In this document: in pieces, positions 45,931-54,511 of the stretch
Layout: each line of letters starts with the position of its first letter
How positions within the stretch are numbered: the first letter of the stretch is position 1
Assembly: GCF_029946185.1 (NCBI RefSeq)
Contig: NZ_JAQSEA010000095.1
Location: 1 to 57,368, forward strand
DNA from: Prosthecobacter sp.
GTDB taxonomy: Bacteria; Verrucomicrobiota; Verrucomicrobiia; Verrucomicrobiales; Verrucomicrobiaceae
Length of the DNA stretch: 57,368 bases
Reading direction: 5' to 3'
Position numbers and translations under genes: made by a program
Notes under the pieces: generated by a model
The model's database searches: none
What the model saw: only the letters and a program-made list of their open reading frames with translations
What the model was told of the DNA's origin: nothing

Positions 45931-47259
45931 ATGCCCGTCATGTCGTTCACCTTCCTTCGGATCACTGAACGTTATGTGCTGCGCGTTCTCGCGCTGGGAT
46001 TCCTGCTGGTGATGGTGCTGCTGGGAACGGCGGGTCTCATCGCCGTACGCCAGAGCCAGGGAATCCGGCACGGGGTGGAGCAGATGGCGCGGGACCAGTT
46101 CCTCATCGCCCGTTTGCGGCAGGATGTGCAGTCGGAGGAAAACACCATGACAGGGGTGCTGCATCAGTTCGCCCAGTTTGAGCTGAAACGTGCCGATCTG
46201 GCCAAGTTGCTGCAGGAGCTGGATGAAAGCGACCGCCAGATTTCACGACTGGGGCCGGAGGTGCGCACCTTGGCAGATGCGGAACTGTGGGCGGATCTGG
46301 ACAGGGGTGTCAAATCGTTCGCCCAGGAGTCACATCGGCTGCTGGAAGGCAATAAACCGGTGCAGCGGGACAAGCTTGAGACCCTCTTCCTGCATCACAG
46401 CCAGGTCGTCGAACTGGTCAACAAGCTCATTAAAAGCAGCTCAGAACATCTCACCAAAACCGAACGCCAGCTGGAGCAGCAGTCGCAGGATCTCAGTGAT
46501 GACTCCACACTGTTACTGGGCTCCAGCTCCGTCCTGGCCGCGATCTCAGCCGTGCTGACCATTGCCTTTGCCCGCAAGAGCATCCAGCGCATTCGCTGGC
46601 AGTCTGAGGAACTGAGCCGTGTGTCCTGGCACATGCTGCAGACTCAGGAACAGGCCGCACGGCGCTTTTCTCATGAATTGCACGACGAACTGGGCCAGTC
46701 GCTGGCAGCCGTGCGCTCCAACCTGACCAGGGGTTCCACGCATGATCTGTCCTCTCTGCGCGCCGACTGCCTGCATCTCGTGGATGAATCCATCGCCAAT
46801 GTGCGCGAACTCTCTCATCTGCTGCGGCCCGTCATTCTGGATGATTTTGGTCTGGATGCCGGTCTGCGCTGGCTGGCGGAAAAATTCGGTCAACGTACGC
46901 GCCTGAAAGTGGATTATGATTCTAACTTTTCGGGCCGGCTTGCCGATGAAACGGAAACGCACCTCTTTCGCATTGCCCAGGAGGCTTTCACCAACATCGC
47001 CCGGCACTCGGAGGCCACGGAGGTGAAGGTCAGTCTTGCGCATCGGGATCAAAACATTCTTCTCACCATCGAGGACAACGGCAAAGGACTGCCCAATCAC
47101 ACGGGTGACATCATTTACAGCCCCAGCCTCGGCATGGTGGGCATGCGTGCTCGGGCGAGGCAGTCTGGCGGCGAACTGACTGCCAGCAGCGTGATGCCTC
47201 AGGGGCTTCGAATTGAGGTCGTGGTTCCGCTCCACTCGCAGCCTGAACCTCAGCACTGA
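45931..47259 (+). CDS. Membrane sensor histidine kinase (HisKA_3, NarX/DegS-like)
   Basis: A 442-residue kinase. Two membrane segments (about 15-38 and 190-212) flank a helical periplasmic domain of about 150 residues, rich in Glu/Leu/Gln and resembling CHASE3 or four-helix sensor domains. The HisKA_3 phospho-acceptor is His251 in ELHDELGQ. The HATPase_c domain has the N box near FTNIARHSEA, the G box DNGKGLP and GMVGMRARA. It should phosphorylate the NarL-type regulator at 42893. The start is ATG 45931 or 45940. Its end overlaps the convergent sigma gene by 10 bp. Confidence 0.92.
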   Translation: MPVMSFTFLRITERYVLRVLALGFLLVMVLLGTAGLIAVRQSQGIRHGVEQMARDQFLIARLRQDVQSEENTMTGVLHQFAQFELKRADLAKLLQELDESDRQISRLGPEVRTLADAELWADLDRGVKSFAQESHRLLEGNKPVQRDKLETLFLHHSQVVELVNKLIKSSSEHLTKTERQLEQQSQDLSDDSTLLLGSSSVLAAISAVLTIAFARKSIQRIRWQSEELSRVSWHMLQTQEQAARRFSHELHDELGQSLAAVRSNLTRGSTHDLSSLRADCLHLVDESIANVRELSHLLRPVILDDFGLDAGLRWLAEKFGQRTRLKVDYDSNFSGRLADETETHLFRIAQEAFTNIARHSEATEVKVSLAHRDQNILLTIEDNGKGLPNHTGDIIYSPSLGMVGMRARARQSGGELTASSVMPQGLRIEVVVPLHSQPEPQH

Positions 47260-47867
47260 CCTTCTTCATTCCACCAGCGCAGCAGCATCTGCCGGGCGCG
47301 GTAAATCCGGCCTTCGGTGCCCCGAACGGAGCAGTTCAGCACTTTGGCGCATTCCTCGTGGCTCAGGCCTTCCATGGTGCTGAGCATCAGCGCCGTGCGC
47401 AGTTTTTCCGGCAGCAGGGCCAGACCGCGTTCGAGTTTTTGCATCTCGCTCTGCCATTCGGCACTCGCATCCGGAGGATGCTGCGGACACGGCAGCGGTT
47501 GTTCGAGATCGTTGAGCGTCGTGGTGTTTTCACGTTGGCGTGAAGCCCGCGATTTGGCGCGGTCTCGGCACAGGTTCAGCGCGATCTGATACAACCAGGT
47601 CGAAAGCTTGGCCCGGCCTTCGAACTCAGGCAGCGCCTGCCATGCACGCACAAACGCATCCTGGCAGACTTCACGTGCATCCTCCACACAACGCAGCCAG
47701 CGGCAGCAAAAGCCAAACAGCTTTTCCTCATGCCGCCTTACGATCCACTCAAACGCAGCCATGTCGCCCGCCTGCGCGGCACGCAGGTGTGACGTCTCCG
47801 CTGAATCGTCAGCGGCGACTTCGGTCTGCGGCAGCAGCAGGGCATCAATCGCGGGTGAGGCTGTCAT
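47250..47867 (-). CDS. ECF sigma-70 factor, CnrH-like position
   Basis: A 205-residue extracytoplasmic-function sigma factor. Region 2 spans about 40-105 (EEKLFGFCCRWLRCVEDAREVCQDAF, then FEGRAKLSTWLYQIALNLCRD) and region 4 about 145-200 (LPEKLRTALMLSTMEGLSHEECAKVLNCSVRGTEGR). It is the last gene of a three-gene operon and overlaps the sensor gene by 23 bp, so translation is coupled. The anti-sigma/CnrX-like sensor/sigma order is that of Cupriavidus cnrYXH. It probably directs transcription of metal-response genes, but no target promoter was identified. Confidence 0.93.
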   Translation of the reverse strand: MTASPAIDALLLPQTEVAADDSAETSHLRAAQAGDMAAFEWIVRRHEEKLFGFCCRWLRCVEDAREVCQDAFVRAWQALPEFEGRAKLSTWLYQIALNLCRDRAKSRASRQRENTTTLNDLEQPLPCPQHPPDASAEWQSEMQKLERGLALLPEKLRTALMLSTMEGLSHEECAKVLNCSVRGTEGRIYRARQMLLRWWNEEGQC

Positions 47868-48303
47868 GCGTCCATTCCAGGAGTTTGGCAGCCTGCGCGG
47901 GGCGGAGGTAGCGCTTCATCACAAAGAAATGATCCAGCGTGGCCCGCTGCAGCGCGCCTTGTGCTTTGTTTAACCGTTCCAAGGCTGCGGTCATCGCCGC
48001 TTCATTCATCTTGGGATCGCGGATGGTCTGGGCCAGCACGACATCAGCCAGACGAACTTCGTCCTTCAAATTAACCCGAAGTTTTTCAAACTCCGTTTCA
48101 AGAGGCTCCAGTTTTTCATGCTGCTCCGGCGTGATGTCGAGGTGCTCATGCATCCACGCGTGCAGATCCGTTTGCGCATGAGCGTGCGCATGGCTTTCAC
48201 CATGGCGGTGCAGGGTCCAGTCTGTGACCAGCCATGCTGTTCCCCCAGCCAAGGAAGCGGAGAAAAAAACCGAAATCAGCACCCATTTCACCCTTGAGGT
48301 CAT
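47845..48303 (-). CDS. cnrX: CnrX-like periplasmic metal sensor
   Basis: A 152-residue protein with an N-terminal membrane anchor (about 7-27), a His-rich stretch (HRHGESHAHAHAQ) and a four-helix hooked-hairpin domain. Aligned with Cupriavidus CnrX from memory, the five metal ligands (His42, His46, Glu63, His119, Met123) correspond to His48, His52, Glu69, His125 and Met129 with the same spacing (4, 21, 77 and 81). The LQRATLxHxFxM segment is nearly identical. CnrX senses Ni(II)/Co(II) and frees CnrH from CnrY. This makes a metal-sensing role much more specific than a generic Spy/CpxP-like call. It overlaps both neighbouring genes. Confidence 0.85.
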   Translation of the reverse strand: MTSRVKWVLISVFFSASLAGGTAWLVTDWTLHRHGESHAHAHAQTDLHAWMHEHLDITPEQHEKLEPLETEFEKLRVNLKDEVRLADVVLAQTIRDPKMNEAAMTAALERLNKAQGALQRATLDHFFVMKRYLRPAQAAKLLEWTHDSLTRD

Positions 48304-48575
48304 TGCGGTCCCCCTGAGCGAAACAGCTCCATGGTGGGTGGCTTGGCATGGGTGGTATCACGAGAAGCCAGGACCCACCCGATCATGCTTGCAGTCACAA
48401 TGCCGGAGATGGCGGCCAGGATCAGCAGCCATTGCACAAAGGATCGCCAGCGCCGTGCGCGACCGTCATCGACACGTACACGCGCCATGATTCCTTCCTC
48501 CAATGCACTCGGCAGTGCCACCGGGGGGGCGGTTGCAGCATGTTTTAACATGCGACTTAGATCCGAATTGGTCAT
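48300..48575 (-). CDS. Small single-pass anti-sigma factor, CnrY-like
   Basis: A 91-residue protein with a cytoplasmic N-terminus of about 45 residues (MTNSDLSRMLKHAATAPP...), one membrane helix at about 46-70 (WLLILAAISGIVTASMIGWVL) and a short periplasmic tail. Size and topology match CnrY (about 95 aa), which holds CnrH by its N-terminal helices. It is the first gene of the operon, overlapping the sensor gene by ATGA. Function is inferred from topology and context; sequence identity to CnrY is not obvious by eye. ATG 48575 is preferred over an upstream in-frame start six codons earlier. Confidence 0.72.
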   Translation of the reverse strand: MTNSDLSRMLKHAATAPPVALPSALEEGIMARVRVDDGRARRWRSFVQWLLILAAISGIVTASMIGWVLASRDTTHAKPPTMELFRSGGPQ

Positions 48576-48658
48576 GAACTTCGATCTATGCACAAGGAAT
48601 CGATATTTTTGAATTATTTTCTCACATCAAGGGTCTAAAAAGATAACCCCCGCAGACC

Positions 48659-49696
48659 ATGAACACCCAGCTCCAACTTCCCTTCCGGGGATGGAGCCGT
48701 GCCGAAGAAAGCTCAAAACACGGCTCAGGGGGATGTAAAACACCGCGGATAGGACTTGCTCTGTCCAGTGGTGGTGCGCGCGGCCTGGCCCACGCTGGCG
48801 TGATTCAGGTGCTTGAGGAAGCAGGCATCCCCATCGCCGCCATCGCTGGCTGTAGCATGGGCGCTTACGTGGGTTCACTCTGGGCCGCTGGACTCAATGG
48901 TGTGCAGCTTGAAGAACGTGCACGGGAGATCAAAGACCGCGCCACACTGAAAACCCTGATGGACTACAACATTCCGCCATCCGAAGGACTGATTCGTGGC
49001 GAAAAACTGCGCAAGCATCTCGAGCGCGATCTGGGTGACAAGACCTTTGCAGATCTAGATAAACCGCTGATCGTCATCGCCACCGATCTGGACCGTCTCA
49101 CGCCGCACATCTTCGATTCCGGCAACGTTTCTCATGCCGTGCATGCCAGTTCGGCCATACCTGCCATATGTGCTCCCGTCTGGTTGAATGGCCGGCGTTA
49201 CACCGACGGCGGTGCCTCGGAGCCCCTCCCGGTGACAATCCTCAAGAAACGCTTTCACTTGGATGCCGTCATTGCGGTGAACGTCATGCCTGCGCCGGAC
49301 GATTTCGAGTCCAAGAGCGAACGTGTTTTCATGGCGGATGACAAACCTGCCTTCCGAATTTTTTCACGCATGTTCCGCAGCTTTTGGCAGAAGATCAACC
49401 TGCTCGCCTATGGGAACGTGCTGGACACTTTTCGCCGCGCTTTGATGGCGGCGCAGCTGCATCTCATCGCCAAAGAGGAGGCCGCTGCCGATGTGGTGAT
49501 CCATCCGCGGTTTGTCACCTCGACGTGGCATGACTTTGAAAATTTTGGGCAATACCTGCAGGCCGGTCGTGACGCCGCAACCGCCGCGCTGCCTGCCATT
49601 CGTGCCCTGTTACAGACCGAAACCAACCTTAACCAGGAGACTATCAGCCATGAAATTGCTCCAACATATTCCCGATTGGAACTCCACGCCGCCTGA
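48659..49696 (+). CDS. Patatin-like phospholipase
   Basis: A 345-residue cytoplasmic patatin-family lipid acyl hydrolase. The oxyanion loop is SSGGARGLAHAG, the nucleophile Ser66 in GCSMG, and the partner Asp183 in TDGGAS, forming the Ser-Asp dyad. It is closest to the RssA/YchK-type bacterial subgroup. The family releases fatty acids from lipids. It is the first gene of a five-gene unit leading through acyl activation and beta-oxidation, and its last 47 bp overlap the next gene. No signal peptide is evident, so it may act on internal lipids. Confidence 0.9.
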   Translation: MNTQLQLPFRGWSRAEESSKHGSGGCKTPRIGLALSSGGARGLAHAGVIQVLEEAGIPIAAIAGCSMGAYVGSLWAAGLNGVQLEERAREIKDRATLKTLMDYNIPPSEGLIRGEKLRKHLERDLGDKTFADLDKPLIVIATDLDRLTPHIFDSGNVSHAVHASSAIPAICAPVWLNGRRYTDGGASEPLPVTILKKRFHLDAVIAVNVMPAPDDFESKSERVFMADDKPAFRIFSRMFRSFWQKINLLAYGNVLDTFRRALMAAQLHLIAKEEAAADVVIHPRFVTSTWHDFENFGQYLQAGRDAATAALPAIRALLQTETNLNQETISHEIAPTYSRLELHAA

Positions 49697-51137
49697 GACA
49701 TGGCGCGAGTGGCAGCTCACGCAGTTGCGTGAGTATTTGAACCGCCGCGTCATTCCCTTCAGTGCGTATTACCATCGTGTTTTTGAAGAACACGACATCC
49801 ATCCGCTTGATATTAAGTCGTATGCGGACTGGAGCCACGTCCCGTTTACTTCAAAGAAGGATCTCGCCAACCCGCGTGACTTCGTCCTCGTGCCAGATGA
49901 GGCGGTGCTCCGCCGTGAACCCAGCATGATATTTACCGCACTGCTCCATGGTCGTGCTGCTGCGAAAGAGAAGGCTGAAGCTGAGTTTCGCCCCATCCTC
50001 CTCACCAGCACCACGGGGCGCTCAGCGGATCCTGTGCCGTTTCTCTACACCAAGCAGGACCTCCACAATCTCGACATCAGCGGCAGCCGTTTGATGCTGG
50101 CAGGGCGCTCACAGCGGGATTTCAAACACATGAATCTCTTCCCGTATGCGCCACACCTTGCCTTCTGGCTGGCGCACCACGCAGGGCTTGGCTTTGGCAC
50201 CTTCATGCTGAGCACCGGTGGCGGCAAGACCCTCGGCACGGATGGGAACATCAAGCTCATCGACAAACTCCAGCCGGACATTCTCATCGGCATGCCCACC
50301 TTCATTTATCATGTGCTGCGTGAGGCCTATGAAACCGGCAGGCAATGGCCCAATTTGAAACGTCTCGTCCTTGGTGGTGAAAAAGTCGCCGATGGCCTCC
50401 GCGCCCGCCTGCACGATCTCGCTACTCAGCTGGGTAGCCCCAATGCCCACGTCATGGCCACCTATGGCTTCACCGAAGCGAAAATGGCTTTCCCTGAATG
50501 CGTCGGAGAGTCGCAAGAGGCCACCGGCTATCACTTGAGTCCCGACCTTGCTCTGGTGGAACTGATCAACCCTGAAACGGGAGAGGTCGTTCCCGATGGC
50601 CAGCCCGGCGAGATTGTCTTCACCCCGCTCAATGCGCGTGGCACCGTCGTGCTGCGCTATCGAACAGGAGACATCGCCGAAGGTGGGTTGACCTGGGAAA
50701 AGTGCCCCAACTGCGGGCGCACCTGTCCGCGTTTGCTGGGCCCCATCTCACGCGTCAGTGAAGTGCGTGAGCTGCATATCGACAAGCTGAAGGGCACCTT
50801 GGTGAACTTCAACATGCTCGAACATCTGCTGGATGATCAAAAAGGCATCGCCGCCTGGCAGATCGAACTGCGCAAGCGGCACGATGATCCGCACGACACT
50901 GACGAAGTCCATCTGCACCTCACGGCTGAACCTGGCGTGCGCGAATCCGAACTCGAGCTCGCCGTCTCCCGCCGCTTCCACGAGGCGACTGAGATTACAC
51001 CAAACGGACTCCATTTTCACACCCTAGCGGAACTTCGCGATCAACTCGGCATCGGCCGCCTCCTGAAGGAGGAAAAGATCGTCGATCACCGCCCCCAAAC
51101 CCAAGCCGCCGCAGCCGATGTGGCACTCAATTCCTAA
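49650..51137 (+). CDS. PaaK-like acyl/aryl-CoA ligase (AMP-forming)
   Basis: A 495-residue adenylate-forming enzyme of the phenylacetate-CoA ligase (PaaK/CapK) type. The phosphate-binding loop reads LTSTTGRSADP, a variant of TSGTTG. Downstream are ATYGFTEAKMAF, a zinc-knuckle-like CPNCGRTCPR, and the RYRTGD motif. Its place before beta-oxidation genes suggests it activates fatty or aromatic acids to CoA thioesters. A ribosome site AGGAGA precedes ATG 49650, which lies inside the patatin gene. The longer frame starting at 49512 is unlikely. Substrate is unproven. Confidence 0.82.
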   Translation: MKLLQHIPDWNSTPPETWREWQLTQLREYLNRRVIPFSAYYHRVFEEHDIHPLDIKSYADWSHVPFTSKKDLANPRDFVLVPDEAVLRREPSMIFTALLHGRAAAKEKAEAEFRPILLTSTTGRSADPVPFLYTKQDLHNLDISGSRLMLAGRSQRDFKHMNLFPYAPHLAFWLAHHAGLGFGTFMLSTGGGKTLGTDGNIKLIDKLQPDILIGMPTFIYHVLREAYETGRQWPNLKRLVLGGEKVADGLRARLHDLATQLGSPNAHVMATYGFTEAKMAFPECVGESQEATGYHLSPDLALVELINPETGEVVPDGQPGEIVFTPLNARGTVVLRYRTGDIAEGGLTWEKCPNCGRTCPRLLGPISRVSEVRELHIDKLKGTLVNFNMLEHLLDDQKGIAAWQIELRKRHDDPHDTDEVHLHLTAEPGVRESELELAVSRRFHEATEITPNGLHFHTLAELRDQLGIGRLLKEEKIVDHRPQTQAAAADVALNS

Positions 51138-51141
51138 CGCC

Positions 51142-52413
51142 ATGAAAACTCCCTCTCTCGTCATAGTCGCTGCCGTCCGCACGCCTTTTTCGCGCGCGGG
51201 AACTGACCTCGCCCACCTCGACGCGGTTGAACTCGGCCGTCACGCCGTCGCAGCCCTGCTCACCCGCACTGGCATCGACCCGATGCTGGTGGATGAAACC
51301 ATTCTCGGTTGTGTCGGCCAGCCACCGGAGGCGATGAACATCGCTCGCGTCATCGCGCTGCGCGCGGGTTTGCCGGAATCAAAGCCCGCCATGACGGTAC
51401 ATCGCAACTGTGCCTCCGGCCTGGAGGCGCTGACGCTCGCGCATGCGAAAATGTGTGCGGGACAGGGCGAGGTCTTTGTGGTCGGTGGGACGGAAAGCAT
51501 GAGCAACATGCCGTTCTATTTCTCACGGCCTGCTGTGGAAAAATTCACGGCTATGAGCCGCGCGCGTGACTTCACAGGCCGCGCCAAAGCTGCTCTGCAT
51601 TTCCGTCCGGCTGACTTTGCTCCTGTCATCGGTCTGAAACTCGGCCTGACGGACCCCGTTTCGAGTTTGAACATGGGGCAGACCGCCGAGGTTCTCTCGC
51701 GTGAGTTTGGCATCACCCGTGACATGCAGGACGCCTTTGCCATGCGCAGTCACCTGTGTGCCACGCAGGCGAATCACCTGCTCAATCAGGAAATCGGGCC
51801 GGTGCTCGGTCACAACGTCGTTGCGACGGACAATGGCATTCGTGCCGACTCCAGCCTTGAAAAGCTCGGCAAACTCAAGCCGCTCTTCGACACGGTCACC
51901 GGCACAGTCACCGCAGGCAACTCAAGTCAGATCACCGATGGTGCGGTGGCACTGCTCGTCGCCACCGAAGAAGCCGCTGCGGCACACAACTGGAAGCCAC
52001 TGGGCCGTCTCGTCAGTTATGCCGCCACCGGGTGCGATCCAGCACGCATGGGCTTGGGCCCGGTGCGTGCGCTGGATGCCGCACTTCATCGCAGCGGGTG
52101 GAAACTGGATGATGCTGACGTCTTTGAAATCAACGAAGCCTTCGCCGCTCAGGTGCTGGCAGTCATGAAATGCCTCGCTGATCCCGCCAGCGCCCGCCGC
52201 GCCGGACTGGAGGCTCCGCTGGGTGAACTCGACCCCGCGAAGATCAATGCCTGCGGCGGAGCCATCGCACTCGGCCACCCCGTGGGAGCCACCGGTGCAC
52301 GTCTGGTGCAGACGGCGCTCAACCAACTCCAAGCCAACGACGGCAAGCGCGCCGTCATCAGTCTTTGCGTCGGAGGCGGGCAAGGCATGGCGGCCTGCCT
52401 GGAAGCATTATGA
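51142..52413 (+). CDS. Acetyl-CoA acyltransferase (thiolase, FadA/FadI-type)
   Basis: A 423-residue thiolase with nucleophile Cys90 in HRNCASGLEAL, catalytic His in GGAIALGHPVGATGAR and second Cys in SLCVGGGQGMA. It cleaves 3-ketoacyl-CoA to acetyl-CoA plus a shortened acyl-CoA in the last step of beta-oxidation. The chain is about 30 residues longer than typical 390-aa biosynthetic thiolases, consistent with FadI-like members. It starts 4 bp after the ligase stop, and its stop overlaps the multifunctional enzyme start as ATGA. Confidence 0.93.
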   Translation: MKTPSLVIVAAVRTPFSRAGTDLAHLDAVELGRHAVAALLTRTGIDPMLVDETILGCVGQPPEAMNIARVIALRAGLPESKPAMTVHRNCASGLEALTLAHAKMCAGQGEVFVVGGTESMSNMPFYFSRPAVEKFTAMSRARDFTGRAKAALHFRPADFAPVIGLKLGLTDPVSSLNMGQTAEVLSREFGITRDMQDAFAMRSHLCATQANHLLNQEIGPVLGHNVVATDNGIRADSSLEKLGKLKPLFDTVTGTVTAGNSSQITDGAVALLVATEEAAAAHNWKPLGRLVSYAATGCDPARMGLGPVRALDAALHRSGWKLDDADVFEINEAFAAQVLAVMKCLADPASARRAGLEAPLGELDPAKINACGGAIALGHPVGATGARLVQTALNQLQANDGKRAVISLCVGGGQGMAACLEAL

Positions 52414-54485
52414 ATTTAAAACACAACATTCTCATCCAACTCAATGCCATGAAAACTCTTCTACTCAACTGCCCTGCTGTCATCCACGATCCGCCCCATG
52501 TGCTGGAAGAAATCATCTACGGTCATCCGATGCCACCGAAACATTTCCGGCTCGATGTGGATCACGATGGCATTGCCTGGATCACTTTTGATTCCCCCAA
52601 ATCCTCCGTCAATGTCTGGAACGAGGAGACTCTGCGCGAATTCAATCACCTCCTTGAGGCCATTGAGCACGACACCCGTGTGAGATCCTTGGTGCTGAAA
52701 AGCGCAAAAGAACGTATTTTCATCGCAGGTGCTGACATCAAAGCCATTCGCAGCATGCAGCATCTCCGGGTGAATGATCTCATCTGGCTCGGACAGGCTG
52801 TGTTTGACCGTCTGGCCCGGCTGGCGATACCCAAGGTTGCTGCGATCCATGGTGCCTGCATGGGGGGCGGATTTGAAGTAACTCTGGCCTGCGACTGGCG
52901 CATCGCCAGCGACAGCGATAGCACCAAGATAGGGCTGCCGGAGACCCAACTCGGTATTTTGCCTGCCTGGGGTGGTTCCACGAGGTTGTCGCGACTCGTC
53001 GGCGTGCGCAAAGCACTCGACCTGATTACCACCGGGAAACTGCTCAATGCCAGCGCCGCGAAACGTGCGGGACTCGTCAGCCACGTGGTGCCGGCGGAGC
53101 GTCTGGATGCGCTTGCCTGCCGCCTTGTGCGTCAAAAACGACCAGGGTTGCGGTTCCGGTTTGAAAATCTCTTCTCGGCGGTCATCGGGCACATGGCGAA
53201 ACGCAAGGTGCTCGAAAAGACGCGCGGACTCTATCCTTCCATCACGAAGGCAGTTGAGGTCGTTACCCATGCAGTTCATGGCGAGATTGAGCAGGGTTTG
53301 CTGCTTGAGCGCAATGCCGTCGCCGAATTGATTCAAAGCCGCGATTCGGCCCGGCTGATCGACCTTTTCTTCAAGCGCGAGGAAGCCAATAAACGCCCTG
53401 CCACTGGCGGGACGGCACTGCCCATCCACGACGCCACCGTCATCGGTGCGGGTGTGATGGGGGCTGGAATTGCGCACATACTCGCTTCGCGTGGCATCCG
53501 TGTGCTAATGACGGACGTCACCAACGACAGCCTAGCGCGTGGTCTGGAACGGGTTCATGGCCTCGTTTCAGACGCCACGCGCCGAAGGCTGGTGACTAAA
53601 GTGCAGGGCCGGGACACGCTGGACCGCATCAGCACGACGCATGTGCCGGTGCCGATGAACCGGCACCATCTGATCATTGAAGCTGCAACGGAGAGCATGG
53701 AGTTGAAGAAGAAGATCTTCGCCGACCTCGCGGCACGGGTCTCCGCCGACACCATTCTCGCTACGAACACCAGCGCACTTTCTGTGTCGGATTTGGCAAA
53801 AACGGTGCCAAATCCAGAGCGAGTTGTCGGTCTGCATTTCTTCAATCCGGTGCATCGCATGCCACTGGTGGAGATCATCACATTGCCCGAAACCTCGCCG
53901 GATGTGCTAGCCACGGTGGTCAGTTTCGTGCAGAAGATTGGCAAGACGCCGGTGATCGTTAAAGACAGTCCGGGATTCCTTGTGAACCGCATTCTGGTGC
54001 CTTACCTGATGGAGGCGGTGCGCCTGTATGAGAGTGGTATTCCGTTGAAGGACATCGACGATGCGATGCTTGAATTTGGCATGCCGATGGGTCCGATGCG
54101 CTTGTTGGATGAAATCGGTCTCGATGTGGCGGCGCATGTGGCCAAGACACTTGCCAGTGCATTCCCGGATCGTTTTCCGCAAACTGACGCGCTCGACAAG
54201 ATGGTCAATGCGGGGCACCTGGGCAAGAAAACGGGGCAGGGGTTCTACCGTTATGAGAACGGCAAGGAAATTGTCCCGGCCACTCATTCCGATCTGCCTA
54301 GGCACGAAAGCATTCAGACCAACCTCGCGCTGCTTATCAGCCAGGAGGCCATGCGTTGTCTCAAGGAAGGCATCGCCCGCAGCGCGGATGACATCGATCT
54401 GGCCATGGTGCTCGGCACCGGCTACCCGCCATTCCGTGGAGGCCCCATTACTTTCGCCCGGGATACGGGCATCATAGATTATTAA
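52410..54485 (+). CDS. Multifunctional enoyl-CoA hydratase / 3-hydroxyacyl-CoA dehydrogenase (FadB/FadJ-type)
   Basis: A 691-residue fusion. An N-terminal crotonase domain has the oxyanion segment IAGADI (about 107), GACMGGGFE (about 148) and a catalytic Glu in LPETQLGILP (about 176). A 3-hydroxyacyl-CoA dehydrogenase domain follows with NAD-binding VIGAGVMGAGIA (about 345) and catalytic His in HFFNPVHRMPLVE (about 475), then a C-terminal HAD domain. It hydrates and oxidises enoyl-CoA. ATG 52410 overlaps the thiolase stop and has GGAAG just upstream; ATG 52449 is an alternative. Length compares with 714-729 in E. coli FadJ/FadB. Confidence 0.94.
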   Translation: MNLKHNILIQLNAMKTLLLNCPAVIHDPPHVLEEIIYGHPMPPKHFRLDVDHDGIAWITFDSPKSSVNVWNEETLREFNHLLEAIEHDTRVRSLVLKSAKERIFIAGADIKAIRSMQHLRVNDLIWLGQAVFDRLARLAIPKVAAIHGACMGGGFEVTLACDWRIASDSDSTKIGLPETQLGILPAWGGSTRLSRLVGVRKALDLITTGKLLNASAAKRAGLVSHVVPAERLDALACRLVRQKRPGLRFRFENLFSAVIGHMAKRKVLEKTRGLYPSITKAVEVVTHAVHGEIEQGLLLERNAVAELIQSRDSARLIDLFFKREEANKRPATGGTALPIHDATVIGAGVMGAGIAHILASRGIRVLMTDVTNDSLARGLERVHGLVSDATRRRLVTKVQGRDTLDRISTTHVPVPMNRHHLIIEAATESMELKKKIFADLAARVSADTILATNTSALSVSDLAKTVPNPERVVGLHFFNPVHRMPLVEIITLPETSPDVLATVVSFVQKIGKTPVIVKDSPGFLVNRILVPYLMEAVRLYESGIPLKDIDDAMLEFGMPMGPMRLLDEIGLDVAAHVAKTLASAFPDRFPQTDALDKMVNAGHLGKKTGQGFYRYENGKEIVPATHSDLPRHESIQTNLALLISQEAMRCLKEGIARSADDIDLAMVLGTGYPPFRGGPITFARDTGIIDY

Positions 54486-54511
54486 TTCAACCTCAACTGG
54501 AGAACCAAGCC

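Noticed and set aside
47845-48303. Generic Spy/CpxP-type chaperone call for the sensor
   Set aside because: No LTxxQ repeats are seen; ligand spacing and operon order fit CnrX better.
52461-53477. 338-codon antisense frame in the FadB-type gene
   Set aside because: The sense frame carries crotonase and dehydrogenase motifs; no independent evidence for the antisense frame.
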